NCBI GenBank assembly: GCA_965279115.1
Contig: OZ257137.1
Location: forward strand, 1,674,001-1,738,000
Length of the DNA stretch: 64,000 bases
DNA from: JAEUOS01 sp965279115
Lineage (GTDB): Bacteria; Pseudomonadota; Gammaproteobacteria; Burkholderiales; JAEUOS01
Direction of reading: 5' to 3'
Shown: piece after piece, positions 1 through 8,077 of the stretch
How the letters are laid out: every line of letters starts with the position of its first letter
Numbering within the stretch: position 1 is the first letter of the stretch
The notes under the pieces: model-generated
The model's database searches: none
What the model was told of the DNA's origin: nothing
The model's input: the letters and a program-made list of their open reading frames with translations, nothing else
Made by a program: the position numbers and the translations under genes

Positions 1-369
1 CTCAATGCCGGCCTGGGCGCACCGGCCGCGATCGGCCTGACCATCAACATGGACACCTGGAAAAAACTGCCCAAGCCGGTACAGGACGTATTCGTCGCCG
101 TCGGTCGCGAATACGATGTGGTCAACGCGCAGATGCAACAGAAGGCCGACATCGAAGGCCTGGAAAAACTCAAGGCTGCCGGGGTGTCGGTGATTGACCT
201 GCCGCAGGCCGAGCGCACCAAGTGGGCCAAGGCCATCACCACCCTGCCGGGGGACATGGCCAAGGACGCCAACAAGCGCGGCGAGCCTGGCACGCAGGTG
301 TTCCGCGCCTATATCGCGCAACTCAAGAAACTCGGCTACACGTTCCCCTCCGAGTACAAGATAGACTGA
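1..369 (+). CDS. TRAP transporter substrate-binding protein, DctP family (3' part only)
   Basis: The reading frame is open from base 1 and stops at 369, so only the last 122 residues are present. The visible part has the C-terminal pattern of DctP-type periplasmic receptors: the segment around residues 17-30 of the fragment (MDTWKKLPKPVQDVF) matches the usual W-x-x-L-P-x-x-V-Q helix, followed by a long amphipathic region and the ending YTFPSEYKID. Such proteins bind organic acids in the periplasm and deliver them to a DctQM membrane complex. No dctQ or dctM gene follows, so these would lie upstream, outside the window. A strong hairpin follows the stop codon. Confidence 0.8.
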   Translation, partial: LNAGLGAPAAIGLTINMDTWKKLPKPVQDVFVAVGREYDVVNAQMQQKADIEGLEKLKAAGVSVIDLPQAERTKWAKAITTLPGDMAKDANKRGEPGTQVFRAYIAQLKKLGYTFPSEYKID

Positions 370-376
370 GCAAGAA

Positions 377-405
377 GCGGTGGCGCGCGACCCGCGCGCC
401 ACCGC
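377..405 (+). terminator. Perfect 12-bp GC hairpin after the TRAP receptor gene
   Basis: Arms GCGGTGGCGCGC (377-388) and GCGCGCCACCGC (394-405) pair perfectly around a 5-base loop, starting 8 bp after the stop codon at 369. No T-run follows, so this is either a Rho-assisted terminator or a 3'-end stabilising structure. The next gene starts at 426 and may need its own promoter. Confidence 0.5.
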
Positions 406-425
406 CGCATTACCGCGATTGGCCC

Positions 426-1619
426 ATGAAACACCCTGATTCCCCGATCATCACCGCCGCGCAGGCGATCGAAGCCGCGCGTGGCCTGACCCCTCGATTG
501 GCCTCCCGCGCCGCTGCCTGCGAAGCTGCCCGCCGCTGCCCCGACGAGACCATCGCCGAGTTGTACTCGACCGGGCTGATGCGCATGATGCAGCCGCGCC
601 TGTTCGGCGGCTCCGAACTCGGCGCCGACGTGCTGCTCGAGGTGGTGCTGGAAATGTGCAAGGCCTGCGCCTCCACCGCCTGGGTATGGCTCAACCTTGC
701 CACACATTCCTGGAATATCGGCCAGTTTGAATTGCAGGCCCAGCACGACGTCTGGGACAGCGAACCCGGCGCGGTCGCCACCACCGGGCTGGCCTTCCCC
801 TGCGGCCGCGCGATCCCGGTCGACGGTGGCTATCGCGTCAGCGGCAAGTGGCCTTTCGGCAGTGGCGTCGATGCCGCCTCATGGATGCTGGTGGGTGCGC
901 TGGCGGAGAGGAGCGGGCCGCCCGAACGGCGCTTCTTCCTGGTGCCACAACCGCATTTCAGAAGCCTGGACGACTGGCGCGCCTACGGTCTGGCAGGCTC
1001 CGGCAGCCATACCGTGGAGGTGGTCGACGCCTTCGTGCCTGAGCACCGCACGCTGGCCGCCGAGGTGTTTGCCGAGGGCTCCAATGTGCCTGGCGGCCGG
1101 GTCCATGCGTCGCCGCTGTATCGCCTGCCCACCTTCGCGATGTTCGGCTTCGCGCTCGGCATGGTCCCGCTCGGCCTGGCCCGCGCTGCCGCGACCGAGA
1201 TGGCGGCCACCCTCAAGAAGCGCGCTGGCACTTACACCGGCGCCCGGCTGGCCGAGATGGCGCCGCTGCAACTGCGGCTTGCCGACACCATGGCCGCGGT
1301 GGATTTCTTCGAAACCCAGTTCCGCGCCGACCTCTCGCAGATGGTTGCGCAAACCGAAGCAGGCGCCGGCTCGCCGCGCGCCGACAAGCTGCGCTGGAAG
1401 CGCAACCTCGCCTGGGGAACCCGCCTGGCCAAGCAGGCGATGGACAACGTCATGGCCATGAGCGGCGCCGGCGGCCTGATGTCCGAAGGCCACCTGCAAC
1501 GCCAGTTCCGCGACATCAACGCCGGTGCCTCGCACATCGCCCTGACCTGGGATGTGCAGGCACCGATGTTCGGCCAGGAGGTCCTGGGCCTGCCGCCGCC
1601 ACCCGGATTCCTCGTCTGA
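426..1619 (+). CDS. Acyl-CoA dehydrogenase-fold flavoprotein (group D monooxygenase-like)
   Basis: A 397-residue protein. It has the layout of two-component flavin monooxygenases of the HpaB/DszC/HsaA kind: an N-terminal helical domain, a middle region with the GGYRVSGKWPFGSG motif near residue 140, and a C-terminal helical bundle ending in QRQFRDINAGASHIALTWD. The W-x-F-x-S-G and H-I-A-x-x-W-D signatures are typical of members that use reduced flavin from a partner reductase to hydroxylate aromatic or cyclic substrates, rather than dehydrogenating acyl-CoA. No flavin reductase gene lies beside it. The frame is open further upstream (from 222) but that part overlaps the TRAP gene, so the ATG at 426 is preferred. 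A Bug receptor gene follows after 37 bp. The substrate is unknown. Confidence 0.75.
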   Translation: MKHPDSPIITAAQAIEAARGLTPRLASRAAACEAARRCPDETIAELYSTGLMRMMQPRLFGGSELGADVLLEVVLEMCKACASTAWVWLNLATHSWNIGQFELQAQHDVWDSEPGAVATTGLAFPCGRAIPVDGGYRVSGKWPFGSGVDAASWMLVGALAERSGPPERRFFLVPQPHFRSLDDWRAYGLAGSGSHTVEVVDAFVPEHRTLAAEVFAEGSNVPGGRVHASPLYRLPTFAMFGFALGMVPLGLARAAATEMAATLKKRAGTYTGARLAEMAPLQLRLADTMAAVDFFETQFRADLSQMVAQTEAGAGSPRADKLRWKRNLAWGTRLAKQAMDNVMAMSGAGGLMSEGHLQRQFRDINAGASHIALTWDVQAPMFGQEVLGLPPPPGFLV

Positions 1620-1656
1620 CCATTCGCCCCATCCGCTTCACGACCAGGAGAAACAC

Positions 1657-2640
1657 ATGCACACCAGCAAACGCCTCTTCATCACCGCGTTGACCGCACT
1701 TGCCGCCACCCTGTCCGCCGGCCAGGCGCTGGCCCAGGCCTATCCTTCCCGCCCGGTGAAGATCGTCGTGCCCTATCCGGCCGGCGGCCCGGCCGACGTG
1801 CTGGTGCGCGGCCTCGGCCAGCGCCTGTCGGAGAACTGGGGCCAGCCGGTGGTCGTTGACAACCGCCCCGGCGCCAACGAGATGATCGCAGCCGAAGCGG
1901 TGGCCAAGTCGCCGGGCGACGGCTACACCTTTCTGGTGGCGTCCGACTCGGTGTTCACCCTGAACCCGCACCTGTATTCGAAAGTGCCATACGACACCGT
2001 GCGCGACTTCCTGCCGGTGTCGCGCCTGGTCACCGCCAACCTGATGATGGTCACGCGGCCCGACTTCCCGGCCGCCAACATGCGCGAACTGATCGAGCAG
2101 GTGAAGAAGAACCCCGACAAGTTCACCTACGCCTCGGTGGGCGCCGGCGGCGTGAACCACCTGCCGATGGCCTGGCTGTCCAACCAGAACGGCCTTTCGA
2201 TGCAGCACATCCCCTACAAGGGACTGCCGCCGGCCTTGCAGGACCTGGTCGCCGGCCGCGTCGACATGATGGTCGCCGTCATCGGCGGGGCGATGCCGTT
2301 TGTCAACGACGGGCGGCTGAAGGCCATCGCGGTGGCCGGCAAGTCGCGCGCGGTGGTGGCGCCCAATGTGCCGACCTTTGCCGAAGCAGGCTTCGCCAGT
2401 TTCGACGCCTCGTTCTACTTCGGCGTCGCCGCGCCGCGCGGCACGCCCGCCGACATCGCCGCGAAGTTCGCTGCGGAAGCCGCGAAGATCGTCGCCACGC
2501 CCGAGTTCAAGGCCAAGTTCCTCACCAACCTGGGCTTCGAGCCGGTCACCGAAACGCCCGAACAGTTCGCCAACTTCCTGAAGGGCGACCGTGAACTGGC
2601 GGCGCAAAAGGTCAAGGTCTCCGGCGCCAAGCTGGACTGA
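1657..2640 (+). CDS. Bug/TctC-family tripartite tricarboxylate transporter receptor
   Basis: A 327-residue periplasmic binding protein. It has a Sec signal peptide (about residues 1-26, ending GQALAQA), then the family pattern YPSRPVKIVVPYPAGGPAD near the mature N-terminus, VVVDNRPGAN, and the VPTFAEAGF segment in the C-terminal lobe. Bug proteins bind carboxylates or amides and normally feed a TctAB membrane pair, which is absent here. A clear ribosome site (CCAGGAG) lies 7 bases before the ATG. The gene sits between the flavoprotein gene and an acyl-CoA ligase gene, suggesting that the ligand is fed to these enzymes, but that is inference. Confidence 0.92.
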   Translation: MHTSKRLFITALTALAATLSAGQALAQAYPSRPVKIVVPYPAGGPADVLVRGLGQRLSENWGQPVVVDNRPGANEMIAAEAVAKSPGDGYTFLVASDSVFTLNPHLYSKVPYDTVRDFLPVSRLVTANLMMVTRPDFPAANMRELIEQVKKNPDKFTYASVGAGGVNHLPMAWLSNQNGLSMQHIPYKGLPPALQDLVAGRVDMMVAVIGGAMPFVNDGRLKAIAVAGKSRAVVAPNVPTFAEAGFASFDASFYFGVAAPRGTPADIAAKFAAEAAKIVATPEFKAKFLTNLGFEPVTETPEQFANFLKGDRELAAQKVKVSGAKLD

Positions 2641-2689
2641 GCAGATCGACAACGCCGCACGCCCACACCTCACCCGCGCCTTCGCCCCC

Positions 2690-4336
2690 ATGCATCCCAA
2701 CGCCTTCACCATCCCGCTCGAACCCGGCACCATCATGCCGCTGGACGTGATCTCGCGCTTCGCCAGGCACGACTACACGCTGATGAGCTTCCTGCAAACC
2801 CGGGCGCGGCAGATTCCCGACAAGGAATTCATCGTCTTCCAGGGCGCCTCGCTCACCTACGCCCAGGTGCTGGAGAAGGTGCTGGCCACGGCGGCCGTGC
2901 TGTCAGCCAAGGGGGTGAAGGCAGGCGACCGCATCGGCGTGATGTCACCCAACCACCCGGTGACGGTGTTCACCTTCTTCGCGCTGGCCCACCTGGGCGC
3001 GATCATGGTGTCGGTCAACGCGGACTATGGCGTCGACGAAGTGCGCTACGTGTTCACCCATTCAGGCGTACGTGGCGTGATCGCCGCACCGGAAGCCCTG
3101 GCGGTGGCGCAAAGCGCCTGCGCGGCCCTTGAGCCGGCGCCGTGGTTCGCGCTCAACCAGCCGGCCGGCGACATCGCGGCGGCACATGGCGTGCCGGTGC
3201 TGCACGACCTGCCGGGCGCGGCGGTGACACCCGGCGGGCGGCCGGACGCCACCTGCATCCTGGTCTATACCTCCGGCACCACCGGCTTCCCCAAGGGAGT
3301 GATGCACGCGCAAAAAAGCGTGGTGCTGGCCGCCGAGGGCTTCGTGCAGCGCATGCACCTGCAGCCCGACGAGCGCCTGATGTGCGTGCTGCCGATGTTC
3401 CACATCAACGCCATCTTCTATTCGCTCTCCGGCGCGATCGCCGCCGGCGCCACCCTGATCCTCGAGCCGCGCTTCTCGGCCACACGCTTCTGGGAAGTTG
3501 CGCATGCCACCGGCGCCACCGAGGTCAACACCATCGCCGCCGCAGCCGGCATATTGATGCGCCGGCCGCGCAGCGAATACCGCCCCGGACACAAGCTGCG
3601 CAAGATGTTCGGCGCGCCCTTCGACGACGAAACCTACCGGGTGTTCCGCGACGAATTCAACATGCCGCACGTGATCGAGGGCTTCGGCATGTCGGAGATT
3701 CCCGGCGCGGTCAACAACTCGTTTGCGGGCGAGCGGCGCGTGCGCTCCATGGGCAAGCCCAGCCTGCACCCTGACCCGGCAATCAAGCTCACCGAACTGA
3801 AGGTGGTCGACGACGACGGCAACACCGTGCCCGTCGGCGTCACCGGCGAACTGGCGGTAAAGACGCCGACCATGATGCAGGGCTACTTCAACGACCCCGA
3901 GCAAACCAAGGCCGCCTTCCGCGACGGCTGGTTCATGACCGGCGACCTGGCCTGGATCGACGCTGACGGCTACTACTGGTTCGTCGCCCGCAAGAAGGAC
4001 ATCATCAGGAAGCGCGGCGAAAACATCTCCGGCGCCGAACTCGACCGCGTGATCGGCAACCATCCGGCGGTGCTGGAAGCGGCTGCCATCCCCGTCCCGG
4101 CCGACTTGGGCGAGGACGACATCCTCACCGCCATCGTGGTGCGCGAGGGCAAGCAGGTCACGGCGCAGGAAATCGCCGCCTGGTGCCGCGAGCACCTGGC
4201 GCCCATCAAGGTGCCGCGCTACGTCACCTTCGTCGACGCCCTGCCGCATACGCCCACGCATCGGGTCGAGAAGTTCAAGATGCGCAAGGACAAGACCCTG
4301 CTGGAGCGCGCCGTCGATCTCGCGGCGAAAGGGTAA
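2690..4336 (+). CDS. Acyl-CoA ligase (AMP-forming), CaiC/FadD-like
   Basis: A 548-residue ANL-superfamily enzyme that would activate a carboxylic acid with ATP and CoA through an acyl-adenylate. The AMP-binding P-loop VYTSGTTGFPKGVM lies near residue 193, the GFGMSEIPG adenine-binding motif near 330, the hinge MTGDLAWIDADGYYWFVARKKD near 420, and the RKRGENISGAELD core motif near 440. Overall it resembles crotonobetaine/carnitine-CoA ligases. Two starts are possible: ATG 2690, or ATG 2735, which would give 533 residues; neither has a strong ribosome site. It lies 49 bp after the Bug gene and about 95 bp before an acyl-CoA dehydrogenase gene, consistent with one catabolic transcription unit. 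Confidence 0.87.
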   Translation: MHPNAFTIPLEPGTIMPLDVISRFARHDYTLMSFLQTRARQIPDKEFIVFQGASLTYAQVLEKVLATAAVLSAKGVKAGDRIGVMSPNHPVTVFTFFALAHLGAIMVSVNADYGVDEVRYVFTHSGVRGVIAAPEALAVAQSACAALEPAPWFALNQPAGDIAAAHGVPVLHDLPGAAVTPGGRPDATCILVYTSGTTGFPKGVMHAQKSVVLAAEGFVQRMHLQPDERLMCVLPMFHINAIFYSLSGAIAAGATLILEPRFSATRFWEVAHATGATEVNTIAAAAGILMRRPRSEYRPGHKLRKMFGAPFDDETYRVFRDEFNMPHVIEGFGMSEIPGAVNNSFAGERRVRSMGKPSLHPDPAIKLTELKVVDDDGNTVPVGVTGELAVKTPTMMQGYFNDPEQTKAAFRDGWFMTGDLAWIDADGYYWFVARKKDIIRKRGENISGAELDRVIGNHPAVLEAAAIPVPADLGEDDILTAIVVREGKQVTAQEIAAWCREHLAPIKVPRYVTFVDALPHTPTHRVEKFKMRKDKTLLERAVDLAAKG

Positions 4337-4431
4337 ATCCGAGCCGACTTGCGCCCGGATTTGTTGCACACTTGGGGCTTGCGCGCCGTTGCGGGCGCCT
4401 CTTGCCAACCACACCAAAGCCGAGACAAACC

Positions 4432-5583
4432 ATGGTTCCACGCACCCTCTTCACCCCCGACCACGAAGCCTTCCGCGATTCCGTGCGCCGCTTCATGAAC
4501 GAGGAAGTCGCCCCGCATGAGGAGCGCTGGCAGGAACAGGGCTATGTCGACCGCGAGGTCTGGCAAAAGGCCGGTGCCAACGGTTTTTTGTGCGTAAGCA
4601 TGCCGGAGGAATATGGCGGCGCGGCCGCTGACCGCCTCTACAGCGTGGTGCTGATGGAGGAACAGGCCTTCGTCAATAGTTCCTCGCTGGGTTTCGGCCT
4701 GCATTCGGAAATCGTCGCGCCCTACCTGAACCGCTACGGCAGCGAAGCACTGAAGAAGAAATACCTGCCGAAAATGGCCAGCGGCGAGCTGATCGGCGCC
4801 ATCGCCATGACCGAGCCGGGCGCCGGCTCCGACCTGCAGTCCATCAAGACCACCGCCGTGAGGAAGGGCGACAAGTACATCCTCAAAGGCTCCAAGACCT
4901 TCATCACCAACGGCTGGCATTCCGACCTGGTGATCGTGGTCGCCAAGACTGACCCGTCCAAGGGCGCCAAGGGCACCTCGCTCATCATCGTCGACACCAG
5001 CATGCCGGGCTTCACCAAGGGCAAGCGCCTGAAGAAAATGGGCCTGAAGGGCCAGGACACATCCGAGCTTTTCTTCGACAACGTCGAGGTGCCGGCAGGA
5101 AACCTGCTGGGCGAGGAGAACAACGGCTTCATCTACCTGATGCAGGAGCTGCCCTGGGAGCGCATGCAGATTGCCATCGGCGCCATGGCCAAGACCGAGG
5201 CGGCGATCAAGTGGACCATCGACTACGTGAATAACCGCAAGGCCTTCGGCACCCCGGTGTCGTCGTTCCAGAACACCCGCTTCAAGCTCGCCGAGGTGAC
5301 CACCCAATGCCAGGTGGGCCGAGTGTTCGTCGACCGCTGCATGGAACTGCTGCTGGAAAACAAGCTCGACGCCGCCACCGCCGCCATGGCCAAGATGTGG
5401 GCCTCCGACATCGAGAACAAGATCATCGACGAATGCCTGCAACTGCACGGCGGCTATGGCTTCATGATGGAATACCCGATCGCCCGCGCCTATATCGATG
5501 CGCGGGTGCAGCGCATCTACGGCGGCACCAACGAGATCATGAAGGAAGTGATCGCGCGCTCGCTGGGACTGAACAAGGGATAG
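4432..5583 (+). CDS. Acyl-CoA dehydrogenase, long-chain/isovaleryl type
   Basis: A 383-residue FAD enzyme that would introduce an alpha,beta double bond into an acyl-CoA and pass electrons to ETF. Visible hallmarks are IAMTEPGAGSDLQ near residue 124, FITNGWHSDLVIVVAKT near 157, NRKAFGTPVSSFQ near 265 and the ending LHGGYGFMMEYPIARAY followed by IYGGTNEIMKEVIARSLG. The usual catalytic Glu of the medium-chain type is Gly here (YGGTNE), while Glu243 in LPWERMQIA matches the alternative base of long-chain and isovaleryl-CoA dehydrogenases. The gene starts 95 bp after the ligase gene, with which it probably acts. A broken copy of a similar 3' end lies at 6275-6399. Confidence 0.92.
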   Translation: MVPRTLFTPDHEAFRDSVRRFMNEEVAPHEERWQEQGYVDREVWQKAGANGFLCVSMPEEYGGAAADRLYSVVLMEEQAFVNSSSLGFGLHSEIVAPYLNRYGSEALKKKYLPKMASGELIGAIAMTEPGAGSDLQSIKTTAVRKGDKYILKGSKTFITNGWHSDLVIVVAKTDPSKGAKGTSLIIVDTSMPGFTKGKRLKKMGLKGQDTSELFFDNVEVPAGNLLGEENNGFIYLMQELPWERMQIAIGAMAKTEAAIKWTIDYVNNRKAFGTPVSSFQNTRFKLAEVTTQCQVGRVFVDRCMELLLENKLDAATAAMAKMWASDIENKIIDECLQLHGGYGFMMEYPIARAYIDARVQRIYGGTNEIMKEVIARSLGLNKG

Positions 5584-5687
5584 GCCAGTATCCGCGCGGC
5601 AATGGGCGAGACAATTCCAGCCTACATCATCCGCGCCAGAGGATTAGACTGACGCTTCTTGCGCAAAACCAGCCCCAGAGGTGCCTC

Positions 5688-5912
5688 ATGGATCAACGCA
5701 TCACTATCGACCCGGCCATCTGTCACGGTAAGCCGTGCATCCGCGGATTGCGCTATCCGGTAGAGAACATTCTGGAATGGCTCGCTTCCGGCATGAGCAT
5801 TGACGACATCCTTGCCGACTACGCCGACCTGGAGCGGGACGACGTGCTTGCGGCCTTGGCATTCGCGGCCCGGTTGGCGCACGTAAGCCGGATCGAACCG
5901 ATCGCAGCATGA
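5688..5912 (+). CDS. DUF433 antitoxin-like protein
   Basis: A 74-residue protein with the DUF433 pattern ITIDPAICHGKPCIRGLRYPV near the N-terminus, followed by a helix-turn-helix-like part, LASGMSIDDILADYADL. DUF433 proteins are commonly the small first gene in a pair with a PIN-like DUF5615 protein, and such pairs are regarded as toxin-antitoxin modules. Its stop codon overlaps the next start by 4 bp (ATGA), so the two products are translationally coupled. The likely role is to bind and neutralise the following protein and to autoregulate. Confidence 0.82.
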   Translation: MDQRITIDPAICHGKPCIRGLRYPVENILEWLASGMSIDDILADYADLERDDVLAALAFAARLAHVSRIEPIAA

Positions 5913-6259
5913 GATTTTTGGTCGGCGCGCAGTTGCCGCTGAAACTTGCGCGGTGGCTGGTGCAGTGCGGACACGACGTTCGTCACACCCTTGAACTCCC
6001 CAACGGAAACCGGACTGCAGACCACGAGATTGTGGAAGTCGCCATGCGCGAAGACCGGATCGTCGTCACCAAGGATAGCGATTTCGTCCAGACTTTCCTG
6101 CTGACAGGGCAGCCTCGATTGCTTTTGATTTCGACCGGCAACATTTCGAATGACGACCTCGAAGGCTTGTTGCGCAGAAGTCTTGTTGCCATTGAACGCG
6201 CCTTTGCCGCGCACAAGTACGTTGAACTCGGCCGCACCAGCTTGCTGGTGCACGCATGA
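5909..6259 (+). CDS. DUF5615 PIN-like toxin, with first conserved Asp replaced by Gly
   Basis: A 116-residue protein of the DUF5615/Mut7-C-like PIN fold. The N-terminal strand reads MRFLVGAQLPLKLARWL, where the family normally has LVDAQLP or LIDAQLP. The codon at 5924-5926 is GGC, so the usual first metal-binding Asp is Gly6. The second acidic cluster is intact (VTKDSDF near residue 55). PIN proteins are Mg-dependent ribonucleases whose toxicity depends on these acids, so the product may be weakened or dead, while still able to bind its DUF433 partner. The gene overlaps the antitoxin gene by 4 bp and is followed directly by an acyl-CoA dehydrogenase gene remnant. Confidence 0.8.
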   Translation: MRFLVGAQLPLKLARWLVQCGHDVRHTLELPNGNRTADHEIVEVAMREDRIVVTKDSDFVQTFLLTGQPRLLLISTGNISNDDLEGLLRRSLVAIERAFAAHKYVELGRTSLLVHA

Positions 6260-6274
6260 CCAACCAATATCGAT

Positions 6275-6399
6275 ATCGACGAGACCCTGCAGCCGCGCGG
6301 CGGCTACGGCCTCATGCGCGGGTGCAGCGCATTTACGGCCGTACCAGCGAGATCATGAAGGAAGTGATCGCGCGCGCGCTGGGCCTGAGCCAAGGCTGA
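6275..6399 (+). pseudogene. Decayed 3' end of a second acyl-CoA dehydrogenase gene
   Basis: Bases 6275-6316 read IDETLQPRGGYGLM, matching IDECLQLHGGYGFM near the end of the enzyme at 4432-5583. Bases 6316-6399 then read, in a different frame, ARVQRIYGRTSEIMKEVIAR plus ALGLSQG and a stop, matching the last 27 residues of that enzyme. Alignment of the two copies implies loss of 34 bp between short ATG repeats, which breaks the frame. The copy ends in ALGLSQG rather than SLGLNKG, so it derives from a diverged paralogue and is not a fresh duplication. It lies just downstream of the toxin-antitoxin pair. Confidence 0.85.
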
Positions 6400-6501
6400 G
6401 CGGCCAGCCGTCGCGATAGCCCGTCCGATGGAAAAGCGAGTCGGATTCTTGCCTGATTCTTGCTTGACCCCGGGTCCCGAACCGGCCCTGCGGAGCACGC
6501 C

Positions 6502-7899
6502 ATGGAACCCCTGATTCTTCACGCCGACCATCTGTTGACTATGGATGCGGCCAACACCATCGTGAGCGATGCCGCGCTGCTGGTAGGCGCCGATGGCCGC
6601 ATCGCCGATGTGGGACCTGCGGCCGCGATCCTGCCCCGCAATCCCGGCGTGGCGGTGCGGCGCCTGAAAAACCGGCTTCTGATGCCCGGCCTCATCAATA
6701 CCCACTCCCATTCCGGCCTGCTGCGCGGCACCGCCGAGGGCCTGCCGGTATGGGACTGGCTGCAACAGTACATCGACCCCATGCACCGGGTGGTAAGCCC
6801 CGAGGACGCCGAGATCGCCTCGCGGCTGTGCTATGCCGAGTCGCTGCTGGCCGGCACCACCACCATCGTCGACATGTGGCGCCACATGGAAGGCAGCGCG
6901 CGCGCCGCCCGCGACCTGGGGATACGCGCCGTGCTGGTGCCCTACGTGGCCGAACACCCGGACCACGACTACTTCGAGACCCTGGACAGCAATGAGACCC
7001 TGATCGAGAAATGGCACGGCGGCGCCGACGGCCGCGTCCAGGTGTGGGTGGGCATGGAGCACATGTTCTACGCCACGCCGCCGGCGTGGCGGCGCGCCAT
7101 CGAGATCAGCCGGCGCCACGGCACCGGCTTTCACACCCACAGCAACGAGAGCCGCTTCGATGTCGAGGAGACCCTGCGGCGCCACAACCTGCGCCCGATC
7201 GAGGCACTGGAATCCTTCGGCCTGCTCGACGCACCGCGCACGCTGCTCGCCCATTGCGTATGGCTCTCCGAGGCGGAAATCGCCATCCTGGCGCGCCGCA
7301 AGATCGCCGTGGCGCACAACCCGGTGAGCAACATGAAGCTCGCCAGCGGCGCCGCGCCGGTCGAAGCCCTGCTGGCCGCCGGCATCAACGTGGGCCTGGG
7401 TACCGATGGCGAAAAGGAGAACAACAACCTCGACATGTTCGAGGAGATGAAGGTGTCCTCGCTCCTGGCCAAGTTCAACAAGCTCGACGCCGCCGCGCTG
7501 GATGCCTGGTCGGTGTGCCGCATGGCGACCATCCTTGGCGCGCGCGCGCTCGGGCTGGAAGCCGAAACCGGTTCGCTCGAAGCAGGCAAGAGCGCCGACC
7601 TGATCGCGGTGCGCACCGACACGCCGCGCATGACGCCGCTCCTGGGCGGGCCGGCAGGCAACCTACACCACAACCTGGTGCATGCCGTGCAGGGCGGTGA
7701 CGTCGACGTCACCATGGTGCGCGGCCGCATCCTGGTCGACAACGGCGAGCTGATGTCCGGTGACCTGCAGCAGGCGATCGCCGAGGCCAATCGTGTCGTG
7801 CCGGACCTGTTCCGGCGACGCGCCGCGTGGCTCGCATCAAACCAGGCGGTGCACCGCGGGGACAGCATCCCGGACGCTGGCGAAACACCTGCCACGTAA
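6502..7899 (+). CDS. Amidohydrolase-family deaminase/hydrolase (TRZ/ATZ, MtaD-like)
   Basis: A 465-residue metal-dependent hydrolase of the chlorohydrolase/cytosine-deaminase branch. It shows the N-terminal metal motif MPGLINTHSHSG near residue 74, a further His-containing strand FHTHSNESRFD near 212, LLAHCVWLS near 248, AHNPVSNMKLASG near 273 and the catalytic-Asp strand LGTDGEKENNNLDMFEEMK near 297. The family includes S-adenosylhomocysteine/5'-methylthioadenosine deaminases, guanine deaminase and triazine hydrolases. The cytosolic enzyme would hydrolyse C-N or C-Cl bonds of a small heterocycle. Neighbours do not identify the substrate. A direct repeat (GATTCTTGC at 6444 and 6455) precedes the gene. 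Confidence 0.85.
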   Translation: MEPLILHADHLLTMDAANTIVSDAALLVGADGRIADVGPAAAILPRNPGVAVRRLKNRLLMPGLINTHSHSGLLRGTAEGLPVWDWLQQYIDPMHRVVSPEDAEIASRLCYAESLLAGTTTIVDMWRHMEGSARAARDLGIRAVLVPYVAEHPDHDYFETLDSNETLIEKWHGGADGRVQVWVGMEHMFYATPPAWRRAIEISRRHGTGFHTHSNESRFDVEETLRRHNLRPIEALESFGLLDAPRTLLAHCVWLSEAEIAILARRKIAVAHNPVSNMKLASGAAPVEALLAAGINVGLGTDGEKENNNLDMFEEMKVSSLLAKFNKLDAAALDAWSVCRMATILGARALGLEAETGSLEAGKSADLIAVRTDTPRMTPLLGGPAGNLHHNLVHAVQGGDVDVTMVRGRILVDNGELMSGDLQQAIAEANRVVPDLFRRRAAWLASNQAVHRGDSIPDAGETPAT

Positions 7900-7947
7900 G
7901 TGACAACGCCGTGCTTCAAGCCGGCGGCGCGCTAGCGACCGACCATA

Positions 7948-7978
7948 GTGATAACAATTTTATAATCCTAGTTATCAC
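7948..7978. promoter_or_regulatory. Operator-like inverted repeat around a TATAAT box
   Basis: GTGATAAC (7948-7955) and GTTATCAC (7971-7978) form a perfect 8-bp inverted repeat with a 15-bp AT-rich spacer that contains a consensus TATAAT at 7961-7966. The AT-rich patch stands out in a GC-rich region and lies in the 174-bp gap before the CoA-transferase gene. A regulator dimer bound here would cover the -10 box. I see no good -35 element, which would fit an activated promoter. No regulator gene is adjacent. Confidence 0.6.
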
Positions 7979-7993
7979 CACAAGGCGTTTGTC

Positions 7994-8077
7994 ATGGTGA
8001 CGCGCAAACTGCGGCAGTGCTGCTCGACTGATTTTCATCTCGGGCTGGGCGGAGCCGCCCTGGTCATCAATCAATGA
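7994..8077 (+). CDS. Possible 27-residue leader peptide
   Basis: A short reading frame (MVTRKLRQCC followed by 17 more residues) starts 16 bp after the inverted repeat and ends in TGA overlapping the ATG of the CoA-transferase gene (ATGA). The CoA-transferase start lacks a recognisable Shine-Dalgarno sequence, so coupling to this upstream frame is plausible. The start of the leader itself has only a weak AAGG upstream. I recognise no family. It may be a chance frame. Confidence 0.3.
   Translation: MVTRKLRQCCSTDFHLGLGGAALVINQ

Noticed and set aside
222..425. Longer N-terminus for the first flavoprotein
   Set aside because: It would overlap the TRAP receptor in another frame and the terminator hairpin; the residues before Met at 426 are low-complexity.
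6444..6463. Direct repeat GATTCTTGC before the amidohydrolase gene
   Set aside because: Only two copies with a 2-bp spacer; no known site matches and it may be chance.
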